31,188 nucleotides of DNA from Dethiosulfatibacter sp. (GCA_019084435.1 JAHRFV010000177.1:1-31188); one strand, 5' to 3'. Shown: positions 7,353 to 16,837, numbered from the stretch's first letter. Translations and numbers: made by a program. The notes: generated by a model not told the origin, from the letters alone.

Positions 7353-8084
7353 ATGAGAACTGTATTCGGAAAAAATCCAGTCATGGAAGCCCTTAAAAGC
7401 AACAAGAAAATCGAAAAAATATATTGCATTGACAGAAAACACAAATCTGGAATAGATCAGGATTTGTTGGATTTGGCAACAGAAAAATCGGTAAAGCTTA
7501 TAGAAGTGAGCAAAAATAAACTGGATTCATTGGCGAGTGACGGAAACCACCAGGGAGTGGTCGCCATAGTGGAGGATTATGCATATTGTTCCTTAGATGA
7601 AGTTTTAGAGAAAGCACGCCACAAGAGCAAAAGCCCTTTTCTTGTCATACTGGATGGTATAACGGATGTCCATAACTTTGGTGCAATTATCAGGAGCTGT
7701 GAATGCGCAGGTGTGGATGGCATTATTATTCCGGAGAGAAGGTCCGCCCAGATCAACGATACCGTAGCAAAAACATCAGCAGGTGCTCTTGAGTACATGC
7801 CAATCATTAGAGTTGTGAATATCAATACCACAATAGATGAACTGAAAAACAAAGGGTTTTGGATTTATGGTGCGGATATGAATGGAGACAAGGCATACTA
7901 CAGCGAAAAGTATGACGGATCTGTTGCTTTGGTCATAGGCGGGGAAGGGAAAGGCATCAGCAGACTGACAAGAGAAAAATGCGACACTATCGTGGAGATA
8001 CCCATGTACGGCAACATCAATTCACTGAACGCATCCTGTGCAGCAACCATTTTGATTTACGAAGTCATCAGGCAAAGAGGATAG
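7353..8084 (+). CDS. rlmB: 23S rRNA (guanosine-2'-O)-methyltransferase RlmB (SpoU/TrmH family)
   Basis: This is a SAM-dependent knotted (SPOUT) methyltransferase of 243 aa. An N-terminal substrate-binding domain (MRTVFGKNPVMEALKSN, residues 1-75) is followed by the three SPOUT motifs: DVHNFGAIIRSCECAGVDG, VIGGEGKGISR and IPMYGNINSLNASCAATI. The asparagine in motif 1, the glycine-rich loop of motif 2 and the deep-knot SLNAS of motif 3 are all present. RlmB methylates G2251 in the peptidyl-transferase loop in E. coli. Assignment to RlmB rather than a sister SpoU protein rests on the N-terminal domain and on its position next to mrnC. It starts 3 bases after mrnC and ends 2 bases before rae1. 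Confidence 0.9.
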   Translation: MRTVFGKNPVMEALKSNKKIEKIYCIDRKHKSGIDQDLLDLATEKSVKLIEVSKNKLDSLASDGNHQGVVAIVEDYAYCSLDEVLEKARHKSKSPFLVILDGITDVHNFGAIIRSCECAGVDGIIIPERRSAQINDTVAKTSAGALEYMPIIRVVNINTTIDELKNKGFWIYGADMNGDKAYYSEKYDGSVALVIGGEGKGISRLTREKCDTIVEIPMYGNINSLNASCAATILIYEVIRQRG

Positions 8085-8086
8085 AC

Positions 8087-8629
8087 ATGTATATAGGCAA
8101 GGAATATCTTTTTGTAGACGGATACAACATCATTAACTCATGGGAAGAGCTGCAGGAAATGGCTGAAACCAGCATTGAAGCAGCCAGACAGGAATTGATC
8201 GATATCATGATAGAGTATCAGTCATACAGAGACATCAATTTGATTGTGGTTTTCGATGCCTATAAGGTAAAAGGCACAAGTCTAAGAAAAGAAAAGTATG
8301 GACAGCTGGAGGTTGTTTTCACAAAAGAAAATGAAACAGCAGATACTTATATAGAAAGAATATTAGATGAGATGGGCAGAATAAAAAAAGTCACCGTTGC
8401 CACATCCGATGGCATGCTGCAGCAGATGATTCTCTCAAGAGGGGGACTGAGACTTTCGGCCAGAGAATTCTATCATCTTGTGAAAGATACTGAAATTGAG
8501 ATTGAAAGAAAAAGAAGAAAAATCTCACAAAACAGCATTAATTACAGAGGAACACTTGACACAGGAACACTTGACAAGCTTAGAAAATTAATGGATGATG
8601 AAGGGCAAAAAAAGAAAAAAAAGAAATAA
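8087..8629 (+). CDS. rae1: NYN-domain ribosome-associated endoribonuclease (Rae1/YacP)
   Basis: This 180-aa PIN-like (NYN) nuclease corresponds to Bacillus Rae1/YacP, which enters the ribosomal A site and cleaves mRNA in a translation-dependent way. Visible features are YLFVDGYNIINSW with Asp11 and Asn14 at the active site, LIVVFDAYKVKG, and ETADTYIERI with the second acidic pair. These are followed by VTVATSDGMLQQMI. ATG 8087 is chosen because the family N-terminus begins there and GAGG lies upstream; the longer frame from 7979 overlaps rlmB and reads nonsense. The protein ends in six lysines encoded by A7-G-A8 tracts (8607-8622), unusual for the family as I know it. It is the last gene of the operon, before a hairpin. 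Confidence 0.9.
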   Translation: MYIGKEYLFVDGYNIINSWEELQEMAETSIEAARQELIDIMIEYQSYRDINLIVVFDAYKVKGTSLRKEKYGQLEVVFTKENETADTYIERILDEMGRIKKVTVATSDGMLQQMILSRGGLRLSAREFYHLVKDTEIEIERKRRKISQNSINYRGTLDTGTLDKLRKLMDDEGQKKKKKK

Positions 8630-8632
8630 TAG

Positions 8633-8669
8633 AAGGGCACTTTGATCAACCATTCAGCGTGCCTTTTAT
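8633..8669 (+). terminator. Terminator of the gltX-rae1 operon
   Basis: AAGGGCAC (8633-8640) pairs with GTGCCTTT (8659-8666; a G-T pair is allowed), with an 18-base loop and a short T run inside and after the right arm. It begins 4 bases after the rae1 stop. Confidence 0.65.
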
Positions 8670-8684
8670 AATACCTAAAATTAT

Positions 8685-8692
8685 GCTAAAAT
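8685..8692 (+). promoter_or_regulatory. Probable extended -10 promoter of the repair operon
   Basis: TGC-TAAAAT (TG at 8684-8685, hexamer 8687-8692) fits an extended -10. No good -35 is present. It is the only plausible promoter between the terminator at 8633-8669 and the gene at 8733. Confidence 0.45.
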
Positions 8693-8732
8693 TTAATGGT
8701 ATTTTGTATTTAACCGAAAGGAGAATAGCGAT

Positions 8733-9845
8733 ATGTTTAGAATAGAAGATTTGGAGACACCCTCATTTTTACTGGATTTGACGGTTCTTGAAAAAAACAT
8801 AAAGGATTACCAGAAAGCCTGTGATGATCATCAAAAACAGCTCTGGCCAATGACCAAGACCCATAAAAGCACTCAAATTGCAATGCTTCAAAGCAAAGCT
8901 GGCGCCAAAGGTTTTCTAGTTGGAACCATTGATGAGGCGGAGATTCTAGCTGACAGTGGAATCAGCAACATCATGCTGGCTTATCCTTATACTGACATGC
9001 AAAATCTGGATAGGATTGCTATAATATCGGAGAGGATAAACCTGTATTGTGCCATTGATCATCTGGATCATATCGCTATTTACAGTGATTTCTTCCGCAA
9101 ACGAAATCAAACATGCAACATCATCATCATTATAGATTCCGGGCTGGGCAGATTTGGAGTTTCTCCTGAAGAGGCTGGAAAATTTGCGTTGGATGTGGAA
9201 AAACAAGATAATTTGATACTACATGGCATCGCGACCCATTCAGGACAGGTTTATGGATGCTCAAACAAAGAAGAAGTTAACAGACAAGGCCAGTCAGGGT
9301 TGGACAAAATGAAATTAGCGAAACAAAACATAGAAAAAACAGGCATTCAATTGAGCCTTATTGCTTGTGGCACCACTCCGGCCTTTAATATGGAAGTAAA
9401 GCACAAAGACATAGATATTGTAAGACCTGGCAATTATGTATTTCATGACAACATTCAGATCATCTTGGGGTCCGCTGAAGAAAAAGACTGCGCTTTCACA
9501 GTCCAATGCACTATTATTTCGAAGCATGGAAACCACCTTCTGATCAATTGCGGAAGCAAATGCTTTGGTCTCGATAAAGGAGCACATGGTGTCAGCGGCT
9601 TGGATACTTACGGACTTGTCAAAGGGCATCCGGAGCTTAAAATCGTATCATTGTCTGAAGAGGTGGGAAAAATATTCTCGGAAGATCCGGACCGATTTGG
9701 CATAGGGGACAAGCTGCAAATCATACCCAATCACTCTTGCTCATCAGCAAGTATGACCAGTTATCTCACAGGTCATAGGCGGGGAATGGTTGAACAGATA
9801 ATAGAAATTGATATGAGACCCAATTCAAAAAAACCGATTATTTAG
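8733..9845 (+). CDS. D-threonine aldolase / D-serine dehydratase-like PLP enzyme (alanine racemase fold)
   Basis: This 370-aa fold-type III PLP enzyme has an N-terminal barrel beginning LETPSFLLDLTVLEKNI and the motif MTKTHKS, whose first lysine (Lys42) should carry PLP. Further landmarks are DSGLGRFGV, THSGQVYG and ACGTTPAF. The C-terminal IPNHSCSS gives His334 and Cys336, matching the zinc-binding HxC of eukaryotic-type D-serine dehydratase and D-threonine aldolase. The likely reaction is therefore aldol cleavage or dehydration of a D-beta-hydroxy amino acid, in the cytoplasm. Which substrate it uses cannot be told from sequence. AAGGAG (8718-8723) precedes ATG 8733. It lies only 8 bp upstream of sbcD and shares its operon, an unexpected partner for DNA repair genes. 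Confidence 0.88.
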   Translation: MFRIEDLETPSFLLDLTVLEKNIKDYQKACDDHQKQLWPMTKTHKSTQIAMLQSKAGAKGFLVGTIDEAEILADSGISNIMLAYPYTDMQNLDRIAIISERINLYCAIDHLDHIAIYSDFFRKRNQTCNIIIIIDSGLGRFGVSPEEAGKFALDVEKQDNLILHGIATHSGQVYGCSNKEEVNRQGQSGLDKMKLAKQNIEKTGIQLSLIACGTTPAFNMEVKHKDIDIVRPGNYVFHDNIQIILGSAEEKDCAFTVQCTIISKHGNHLLINCGSKCFGLDKGAHGVSGLDTYGLVKGHPELKIVSLSEEVGKIFSEDPDRFGIGDKLQIIPNHSCSSASMTSYLTGHRRGMVEQIIEIDMRPNSKKPII

Positions 9846-9853
9846 GGGGAGAC

Positions 9854-11074
9854 ATGAATATTCTACACACTGGGGACTGGCATCTTGGAAAGACGCTTGA
9901 GGGATTTAGTAGATTGGAAGAGCAAGAGATGTTTCTTGATGACTTTGTCCGAATTGCTGAAGAGAACTGCATTGATCTGGTGATTATAGCCGGAGATGTT
10001 TACGACAGCTTCAATCCATCTGCAAAGGCAGAAAAAATGTTTTATGATACACTGAAAAGACTGTCAGATGGCGGAAAACGTCTGACGCTGGTAATAGCAG
10101 GAAATCACGACAGCCCGGACAGGCTCGTCGCTGCCGGGCCTCTGGCCAGAGATCATGGCATCATCATGTTGGGAACACCCAAGACAGTAGTTGAGCCGGG
10201 GACCTACGGGCAGCATCAGATTATTGATTCTGAAGAAGGATTCATAGAAATTGAAATCAACGGCGAGAGGGCTGTAGTTGTTGCTGTAGCCTTTCCCAGT
10301 GAAAAAAGACTAAATGAGGTGCTGTACACTGGGATGGATAGCGATGAAGAAAAGCTGACATCCTATGAAGACAGAATGAAGCTACTGTTCAATAATCTGG
10401 GAAAACACTTCAGAGAAGATTCAATCAATCTTCTAGTCTCCCATCTATTTGTCATGGGCAGCATGGAAAGTGGGTCAGAGAGAAGCATACAGCTTGGAGG
10501 GAGCTATTTGATCAACAGCTCTATACTACCCGAGGAAGCACAATATATAGCTTTAGGACATGTCCACAAGCCTCAGGTAGTTCCAGGGAGCAATAAACGC
10601 GCTAGATATTCGGGATCACCAATCCATTACAGCAAGAATGAGATCAGTTTTCAGAAAAGTCTGGTTAAAGTAAGACTTGCACCTATGAAAACACCAGTCA
10701 TCGAGGAGATTCCACTGACAACATATAAACCGATAGAAGTATGGAAATGCGACAACCTGGCAGATGCAATAAAAAAATGCAAAGAAAACAGCAACAGAAA
10801 TTGCTGGGTTTACCTCGAAATCAAGACTGACCAATATCTGAAGGAGAATCAGATCAAAGAGTTGAAGGATCTGAAAAAGGATATTATCAGCATCAGACCC
10901 ATAACACCTGAGGAGATTGCTGGAAACAAGGAAACAAAAACTTTCAAAGAGAGAGCCTTTGATGATCTATTCAAAGATTTCTATGTGAATCAAAGAGGCA
11001 TAGAAGCATCACAGGAGACTATGGATATGATTATGAGCCTGGTCTATGGGGAGGATGAATATGAGGCCGATTAA
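9854..11074 (+). CDS. sbcD: Exonuclease subunit SbcD (Mre11-type nuclease)
   Basis: This is the 406-aa nuclease subunit of the SbcCD complex, which cleaves DNA hairpins and processes double-strand ends. The calcineurin-like phosphoesterase motifs appear in order: GDWHLG near residue 7, AGDVYD near 48, GNHDSPD near 83, SHLFV near 198 and LGHVHKPQ near 235. The C-terminal part after about 290 is the SbcC-binding/capping region. GGGGGAGA directly precedes ATG 9854. The last 14 bases overlap the start of sbcC, giving coupled translation of the two subunits. Confidence 0.96.
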   Translation: MNILHTGDWHLGKTLEGFSRLEEQEMFLDDFVRIAEENCIDLVIIAGDVYDSFNPSAKAEKMFYDTLKRLSDGGKRLTLVIAGNHDSPDRLVAAGPLARDHGIIMLGTPKTVVEPGTYGQHQIIDSEEGFIEIEINGERAVVVAVAFPSEKRLNEVLYTGMDSDEEKLTSYEDRMKLLFNNLGKHFREDSINLLVSHLFVMGSMESGSERSIQLGGSYLINSSILPEEAQYIALGHVHKPQVVPGSNKRARYSGSPIHYSKNEISFQKSLVKVRLAPMKTPVIEEIPLTTYKPIEVWKCDNLADAIKKCKENSNRNCWVYLEIKTDQYLKENQIKELKDLKKDIISIRPITPEEIAGNKETKTFKERAFDDLFKDFYVNQRGIEASQETMDMIMSLVYGEDEYEAD

Positions 11075-14000
11075 CCTGAAGATAAAAGGCTTGAACAGTT
11101 TCGAAGAGGAACAGGAGATAGATTTCGTCGCATTGACGCGGGGTGGTTTTTTTGGCATATTCGGACCCACCGGAAGTGGAAAATCCACCATATTGGATGG
11201 CATCACACTTGCTTTGTATGGGGATGTGTCAAGGAACAGCGCTGATTTCATCAACGCCAATTGTGATAAGGCACAGATCAGCTTCGAGTTTCAGATATCA
11301 GGTAAAGAAAACAAACGATATCTGGTGCAAAGAGACTTCAAAAGGGATAAGAACAGCCTTAAACCGCGTACAGATAAGTGCAAGATAATGGATATAACTT
11401 CCGGTGAGGTTGTTATATTGGAGGAGTCCGTTAAAGGTGTCACAGAAAAATGCTCTGAGATTATCGGATTATCTAAAGATGATTTTACAAGGACTGTCGT
11501 GCTGCCTCAAGGCAAATTCAGCGATTTTTTGAAAATGGAGGGTAAGAATCGAAGGGATATGCTCGAGAGACTATTCAATCTGCAAGAATATGGAGACAAT
11601 CTCAGACAAAAATTGAAAGGGCGCTTGGACAAAGAATCATCTGCAAAAATATCTCTAGAGGGAGAGATTAAAGGTCTTGGCGAGGTCAGTGAAGACATCA
11701 TAAATGCCATGGAGACTGAATACAATAGGCGACAAGGGGTTTTACTAGCGGAGAGCGAGAAGTTGAAGCTGATTAACCAACAGTTTGAAGAAAGTAAGGC
11801 AGTCTATAATCTTCAGGAAGAATATGAAAAATACCTGGATGATGAAAGAATACTTCTTGGCAAAAAAGAGATGTATAGACAGAAAAAGACAACAATGGAA
11901 AAGCATAAGAATGCCAATTCCATTTCAGTTGTCATAAGAAATTTCGAAGAAACACGCAATGAGAGAGATGAAATCAACAGGCTGTTGAATGAAATCACAG
12001 AAAGAAAACTAGCAATCGAAGCAGAAAAAACGAAGATTCAACAAGACTTTGAGCTGTCTAGGAATCAATACGAGAATATACTGCCTGGGGTGAGACTCAA
12101 GGAGCAGAGAGTTTTGGAAGCGCTAGAAGATGAAAAAGAACTACTTGAAATTGAAAAGCTATCGCGTCCTCTTAAATCGAGGTTGAATGAACTGGAAGAG
12201 CTTTTAAAAGCTGCAGACGAAAACAAACAATCCAGATCTCATAAGATTGATGAAATTGGAAAATCATTGGAAAAACTCATAATTGAAGCTGATGTATTGA
12301 AGGTTGACACCGTTATAAAAGAGAGAGTTAGAACAGGCGAAAAGCTGACTGAAGACATTCGTTCATTGAAAGATAGCATCAGCAAGATTCAGAAAAAGAC
12401 ACTTGAGTTGTCCGCACAGGAAGAGGACTATAATCTACAAAAGAAAGAGATTGAAACTCAGAGGAATGAGTCTGAAGAATTACTGAAGCAGATGACTGCT
12501 AGATACGACGGATTGACAGAAAAACAACCAGGAACACAAGAGGATTTGTCAGCTATTAAAGATAGCCTTTATGAGCTAAATGCAAAATGGACAAAGCATG
12601 AAGAACTTGAACTTGCTATCATAAAGACTCAGAATAACATTCTTCAATTGAAAAAGGATAAGGATCCTCTAGAAGAGATATTGAGAAACACAACACTTCA
12701 GTTGGAAAAGATAAATATTGAAATCGATGATAATAAAAATGAAGTCATGGCATACGAGCTTAGAAAGACTTTATCCGATGGTGAACCATGCCCGGTTTGT
12801 GGTTCGAATGAGCACCATCCTGGCCATTTGAAGCACATTGATCTGAAAAACCTTGAAAAACTGGAGATGGAAAAAAAGGATCTGACACAGAAGTTGAAAA
12901 CGGCAGAGAAGGATATCAATGAGATAACTGTGAGACTATCCTTGGAAGAACAGCAATCTATGAGATACACTGTCGAATTAAAAAATCTCGGGAAGGATTA
13001 CCTGTTAAAAAAACCTGAAGAGGAACAAGAAAAATTCAACAATCTAAAACTGCAGATCAGTTCGTTTGAGGAAGAAACCAACAAACTGACCCTAGAGATA
13101 TCTGAAACAAAAAACACCATAACAAAAAAAATGGGTATTTTAAACACAATTGATGCAAGTCTATCAAGCATTGTACTGCAATTGAAAGACAACAGAGAAG
13201 AAATCGTAATACTAGAAAAAGAATTGCAGGAGAAACAAAAGAAAATAGAATCACTGAGTGATCAAACCGGAATCCATGATTTTCTAATCGAATCACAAAA
13301 TATCAGAAAAAAAGATGAGCTAAGAGAAAAGATGGAAACTGATATAAACACCTTATCGGCAGACGAAAAGAAAATCAAAAAAGAACTTGATGCTTTGGAA
13401 TCAGACATAAGAAGAGACACCAACGAGCTGATTGAGTTAAACACCGATTATAAGAATAAGCTACAACTGACCGAAAAATTGATAAAAAGTATCGTTAAGA
13501 AAGCCGGAACCACTGAAAACCTATCACAACTACGAAATGCTGCAACGCAGGAAATCAAATCAATCGAACAGACTTACAAAACACAATATGATAAGAATCT
13601 GAAGTGTGCGGAAGATTACGAGAAAACAAGCAATGAATTTTATAAAATGACCCAGAGCTTGACTGACATAGAGAAAAGGTTTATTTCAGTTGATCAAACA
13701 CTTGGTCAAAAACTACAAGAAAACGGGTTTGAATCAATTGATGAAGCTAAAAATCATTTGACCGATAGCACCAATATAAATCGAATGGAGCAGGAAATCA
13801 AAGAGTATAATGATGCTGTTTCCAGAATAAAGGGTGTTCTAGAAAGCATTGAAAAGAAACTTGCTGGGAAACAAATCACAGAAGAACAGTGGCTGGAAGT
13901 TCAAAATCAAAGGATGGATAAAGAGAATCTTGTGAATCTTTTGAAGAAGGAGTGTGCCCTTCTTGAGCAGGAAATCAAGGATTCAAAAGAAAAACTATCA

Positions 14001-14555
14001 GGCATCAAAGGCTTGATTGCCCAGATTAATAAGATTGATGGGAGAATCGGTATACTTAGAGATCTTGAGAATCTGTTCAAGGGCAACAGATTTGTAGAGT
14101 TTATTGCGACAGAAAGATTGAAGTACATATCAAGAGAAGCCTCTGTCAGACTCCTCGATATAACCGGAGGTGTTTACGGATTGGAGACAGATGAAGAGGG
14201 CAGATTCCTAATAAAGGATAATAAGAATGGAGGTATCCTCAGGGAATCATCCACGCTGTCTGGAGGAGAGACATTCCTGACTTCCTTAGCCCTAGCATTG
14301 GCCTTATCAGCAGAGATACAGCTGAAAGGAACAGCCCCGCTTGAGCTCTTCTTTCTGGATGAAGGATTTGGAACACTGGATGACAACCTGCTGGATGTCG
14401 TAATGACTTCCCTTGAAAGAATTCATCACGAGAAGCTTAAGGTTGGAATCATCTCACATGTTGAATCTGTCAAAAATAGAGTACCCGTAAAGCTGATTGT
14501 AACAGGCGCGGTGACTGATGAGGGTGGAAGCAAGGTTAGAATCGAACTCAATTAG
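11061..14555 (+). CDS. sbcC: Exonuclease subunit SbcC (Rad50-type ATPase)
   Basis: This 1,164-aa SMC-like ATPase is the partner of SbcD. Walker A GPTGSGKST is at residues 35-43, and QGKFSDFLKM (Q-loop region) is near 150. Two long coiled coils (about 170-560 and 600-1000, rich in E/K heptads) flank the zinc hook CPVCGSNEHHPGH with Cys577 and Cys580, through which two complexes dimerise. The C-terminal ATPase half carries the signature TLSGGETFLTSLALALAL and Walker B LELFFLDEGFGTLD. The start is ATG 11061, six bases after GGGGAGG (11048-11054). The earlier ATGs at 11046 and 11055 overlap or abut that site. All functional motifs are intact. Confidence 0.96.
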   Translation: MRPINLKIKGLNSFEEEQEIDFVALTRGGFFGIFGPTGSGKSTILDGITLALYGDVSRNSADFINANCDKAQISFEFQISGKENKRYLVQRDFKRDKNSLKPRTDKCKIMDITSGEVVILEESVKGVTEKCSEIIGLSKDDFTRTVVLPQGKFSDFLKMEGKNRRDMLERLFNLQEYGDNLRQKLKGRLDKESSAKISLEGEIKGLGEVSEDIINAMETEYNRRQGVLLAESEKLKLINQQFEESKAVYNLQEEYEKYLDDERILLGKKEMYRQKKTTMEKHKNANSISVVIRNFEETRNERDEINRLLNEITERKLAIEAEKTKIQQDFELSRNQYENILPGVRLKEQRVLEALEDEKELLEIEKLSRPLKSRLNELEELLKAADENKQSRSHKIDEIGKSLEKLIIEADVLKVDTVIKERVRTGEKLTEDIRSLKDSISKIQKKTLELSAQEEDYNLQKKEIETQRNESEELLKQMTARYDGLTEKQPGTQEDLSAIKDSLYELNAKWTKHEELELAIIKTQNNILQLKKDKDPLEEILRNTTLQLEKINIEIDDNKNEVMAYELRKTLSDGEPCPVCGSNEHHPGHLKHIDLKNLEKLEMEKKDLTQKLKTAEKDINEITVRLSLEEQQSMRYTVELKNLGKDYLLKKPEEEQEKFNNLKLQISSFEEETNKLTLEISETKNTITKKMGILNTIDASLSSIVLQLKDNREEIVILEKELQEKQKKIESLSDQTGIHDFLIESQNIRKKDELREKMETDINTLSADEKKIKKELDALESDIRRDTNELIELNTDYKNKLQLTEKLIKSIVKKAGTTENLSQLRNAATQEIKSIEQTYKTQYDKNLKCAEDYEKTSNEFYKMTQSLTDIEKRFISVDQTLGQKLQENGFESIDEAKNHLTDSTNINRMEQEIKEYNDAVSRIKGVLESIEKKLAGKQITEEQWLEVQNQRMDKENLVNLLKKECALLEQEIKDSKEKLSGIKGLIAQINKIDGRIGILRDLENLFKGNRFVEFIATERLKYISREASVRLLDITGGVYGLETDEEGRFLIKDNKNGGILRESSTLSGGETFLTSLALALALSAEIQLKGTAPLELFFLDEGFGTLDDNLLDVVMTSLERIHHEKLKVGIISHVESVKNRVPVKLIVTGAVTDEGGSKVRIELN

Positions 14556-14564
14556 GAGAAATAG

Positions 14565-15635
14565 ATGACATTACAGCAGAATGTATTGAACTGGTATATG
14601 AAATACCATAGAAAACTCCCCTTCAGAGAGAGCCATGACCCCTATAACATATGGATTTCTGAAATCATGCTTCAACAGACTCAGATGGATACAGTTATTC
14701 CATATTATGAACGGTTCATGGCCCGATTTCCCACAGTAACCGAACTCGCAAATGCACAGGAAGAAGAAGTCTTTAAAATGTGGGAGGGTCTTGGGTACTA
14801 CTCACGAGCAAGAAATCTGATAAAGTGTGCAAGAATAATAAAAGACGATTATGATGGTGTGTTTCCAGATGAATATGAAAAAGCCTTAAAACTGCCTGGA
14901 ATAGGATCCTATACCGCAGGGGCGGTACTCAGCATAGCCTATAATCTGAAACACCCTGCTGTTGATGGCAATGTGATGCGGGTATTTTCAAGGATATATA
15001 AAATGGAAGAGGATATAGCCAATCCAAAATCAAAAAAAATATTTGAGGATAAAATCATAACCATGATGCCAGATGATGCAAGACATTTCAACCAAGCCTT
15101 GATGGAACTGGGAGCTCTGATTTGCACACCTAAAAGCCCGAAGTGTTCTTCTTGTCCTATCAATGGTGATTGCAAAGCATTCGAACTGGATCTCCAAAAT
15201 GTCTTGCCAGTAAAAACTCAAAAGCAGAAAAGCAAAAAAACACACCTTGCCATTGCCATTATAAGACAAGAAACTGCAGTTCTCTTCACAAAGTCAGATA
15301 AGGGATTGCTTTCAGGGCTTTGGGGATTTCCTTCAGCTGAAGGAGAGAGCAAAGCGTCAGCAAAAGAGCATTTGATTAAGATGATTAATCAAGAATTCGA
15401 CATGAAAGTTGATGGTGTAGTTGAAGTGGGACAAGAAAAGCATGTTTTCACCCACAAGACTTGGCTGATGACTGTTTACAGTACCACGGACAATTCTTTA
15501 TCTTGGAATAAAGCTACCGGGTCCATTAAAGAATCAGATGAATTATACAATTATGAAAAATTATGGATTGAGCCTGAAGAAATAGAGAACTACGCCATAT
15601 CAACAGCATTCAGAAAAATATTGAAATACCTTTAG
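14565..15635 (+). CDS. mutY: Adenine DNA glycosylase MutY
   Basis: This enzyme removes adenine paired with 8-oxoguanine and so prevents G-to-T mutations after oxidative damage. It is 356 aa. The catalytic Glu33 lies in ISEIMLQQTQ, the helix-hairpin-helix is LPGIGSYTAGA (110-120), and the catalytic aspartate is Asp134 in VDGNVMRV. A [4Fe-4S] cluster is bound by Cys187, 194, 197 and 203 (C-x6-C-x2-C-x5-C). The C-terminal NUDIX-like domain (about 225-355), with GLLSGLWGFPSAEGE, recognises 8-oxoG. A ribosome-binding site AGGAGAA lies between the sbcC stop and ATG 14565, so it is part of the same operon. Its Fe-S cluster and substrate fit an organism that meets intermittent oxidative stress. Confidence 0.95.
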   Translation: MTLQQNVLNWYMKYHRKLPFRESHDPYNIWISEIMLQQTQMDTVIPYYERFMARFPTVTELANAQEEEVFKMWEGLGYYSRARNLIKCARIIKDDYDGVFPDEYEKALKLPGIGSYTAGAVLSIAYNLKHPAVDGNVMRVFSRIYKMEEDIANPKSKKIFEDKIITMMPDDARHFNQALMELGALICTPKSPKCSSCPINGDCKAFELDLQNVLPVKTQKQKSKKTHLAIAIIRQETAVLFTKSDKGLLSGLWGFPSAEGESKASAKEHLIKMINQEFDMKVDGVVEVGQEKHVFTHKTWLMTVYSTTDNSLSWNKATGSIKESDELYNYEKLWIEPEEIENYAISTAFRKILKYL

Positions 15636-15658
15636 GTGAAAACAGAGGAAGGATTAAG

Positions 15659-16837
15659 ATGACAATCAAACTGTATGAGAAGGATGTATATCAAAGAAGA
15701 GTAGAGAGCAAAATTCTAGAAGTAATTCATGATAAGGAAAAAACACTTATTGTTCTGGATCAAACCATTTTTTTCCCTGAAGGTGGAGGACAACCGTCAG
15801 ACAGAGGGACCATAGGCAATAGCAAGGTCATTCATGTATCGGAAAGGGATGGCATTATCTATCATCATGTCGAAAAAGTGCCTGAAGGCGACTCCCATAT
15901 ATGTGAACTGGATTGGGACAGACGTTTCGACCATATGCAGCAGCACTGCGGAGAGCATATCCTTTCAGGTGTTGTTATGGAAAAATATGGATACTTGAAC
16001 AAAGGATTTCATCTGGGAGAAGATTATGTCACAATTGATATTGACGGTGATATAACAGATGTTGAACAACTAAAAGAAATAGAAACTCTGGCCAATAAAG
16101 CAGTTTATGAGAACAGACCGGTAATAATAGATACAGTGGACAGCGCTGAAAAAGCCATGCGGTACAATGTGCGAAAAATGCCGGATCTGCAAGATAATCT
16201 TCGAATTGTGTTTATTGCCAATGTGGATAGCGTGGCCTGTTGTGGGACACATCCTGCTCGGACAGGGGAAGTAGGGGTTATTAAAATACTGAAGGCGCAA
16301 CGTTATAAGGGAATGACCAGAGTGTTTTTCAAGTGCGGACTTAGGGCGCTTCTTGAATTTCAAAGAGAGCACCAAATCATTACAGAGCTAGGTGTAAGGT
16401 ATTCAGCTGACCTGTCAACAATAATCGACAAAATTACTCAAGAAAAGGAAAAGTTTCAAGATTTGAAAAGCCTTAACATAAAGATTCAAAATTCAATGGC
16501 ATCTTTCGAGGCGAATCATTTTATCAATGAAATAAAAGATAATAAATTGGTGTTGTCTTTTCAGGATAAATCAATTGAAGACATAGGGTTGATAATAAAG
16601 TATATATTAGAAAAAGAGCAAGTTTTCATACTCGCTAGCTCATTGCTAGATAAAAAAGTTATACTCACCCATGATGGCAAACATGATATTGATTGTGGAA
16701 GGATCATTAAAGACAAAATTGGTCTTTTCAATGGCAGAGGGGGAGGCAACAAGACCAGAGCCCAGGCTTCTTTTGAGAATGTTGAAGAGTTGAGATCGTT
16801 TATCCAAAACATAAAAAATATATTATCAATTGATTAG
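15659..16837 (+). CDS. Alanyl-tRNA editing protein (AlaX-L type, with DHHA1 domain)
   Basis: This 392-aa free-standing protein resembles the editing half of alanyl-tRNA synthetase. It would hydrolyse mischarged Ser- or Gly-tRNA-Ala. It starts like the AlaRS second-additional domain (TIFFPEGGGQPSDRG, residues 37-50). The zinc-binding editing site is HCGEH (His96, His100) and CCGTH (Cys194 or 195 with His198). A coiled linker (about 235-290) leads to a C-terminal DHHA1 domain with the glycine-rich GLFNGRGGGNKTRAQAS. No synthetase catalytic core is present, so it cannot charge tRNA. It begins 23 bp after mutY and ends the operon; no clear terminator hairpin follows. Confidence 0.92.
   Translation: MTIKLYEKDVYQRRVESKILEVIHDKEKTLIVLDQTIFFPEGGGQPSDRGTIGNSKVIHVSERDGIIYHHVEKVPEGDSHICELDWDRRFDHMQQHCGEHILSGVVMEKYGYLNKGFHLGEDYVTIDIDGDITDVEQLKEIETLANKAVYENRPVIIDTVDSAEKAMRYNVRKMPDLQDNLRIVFIANVDSVACCGTHPARTGEVGVIKILKAQRYKGMTRVFFKCGLRALLEFQREHQIITELGVRYSADLSTIIDKITQEKEKFQDLKSLNIKIQNSMASFEANHFINEIKDNKLVLSFQDKSIEDIGLIIKYILEKEQVFILASSLLDKKVILTHDGKHDIDCGRIIKDKIGLFNGRGGGNKTRAQASFENVEELRSFIQNIKNILSID

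Noticed and set aside
7979..8086. Upstream start for rae1 inside rlmB
   Set aside because: The extra 36 residues overlap the conserved knot region of rlmB and do not resemble the NYN family; ATG 8087 has its own ribosome-binding site.
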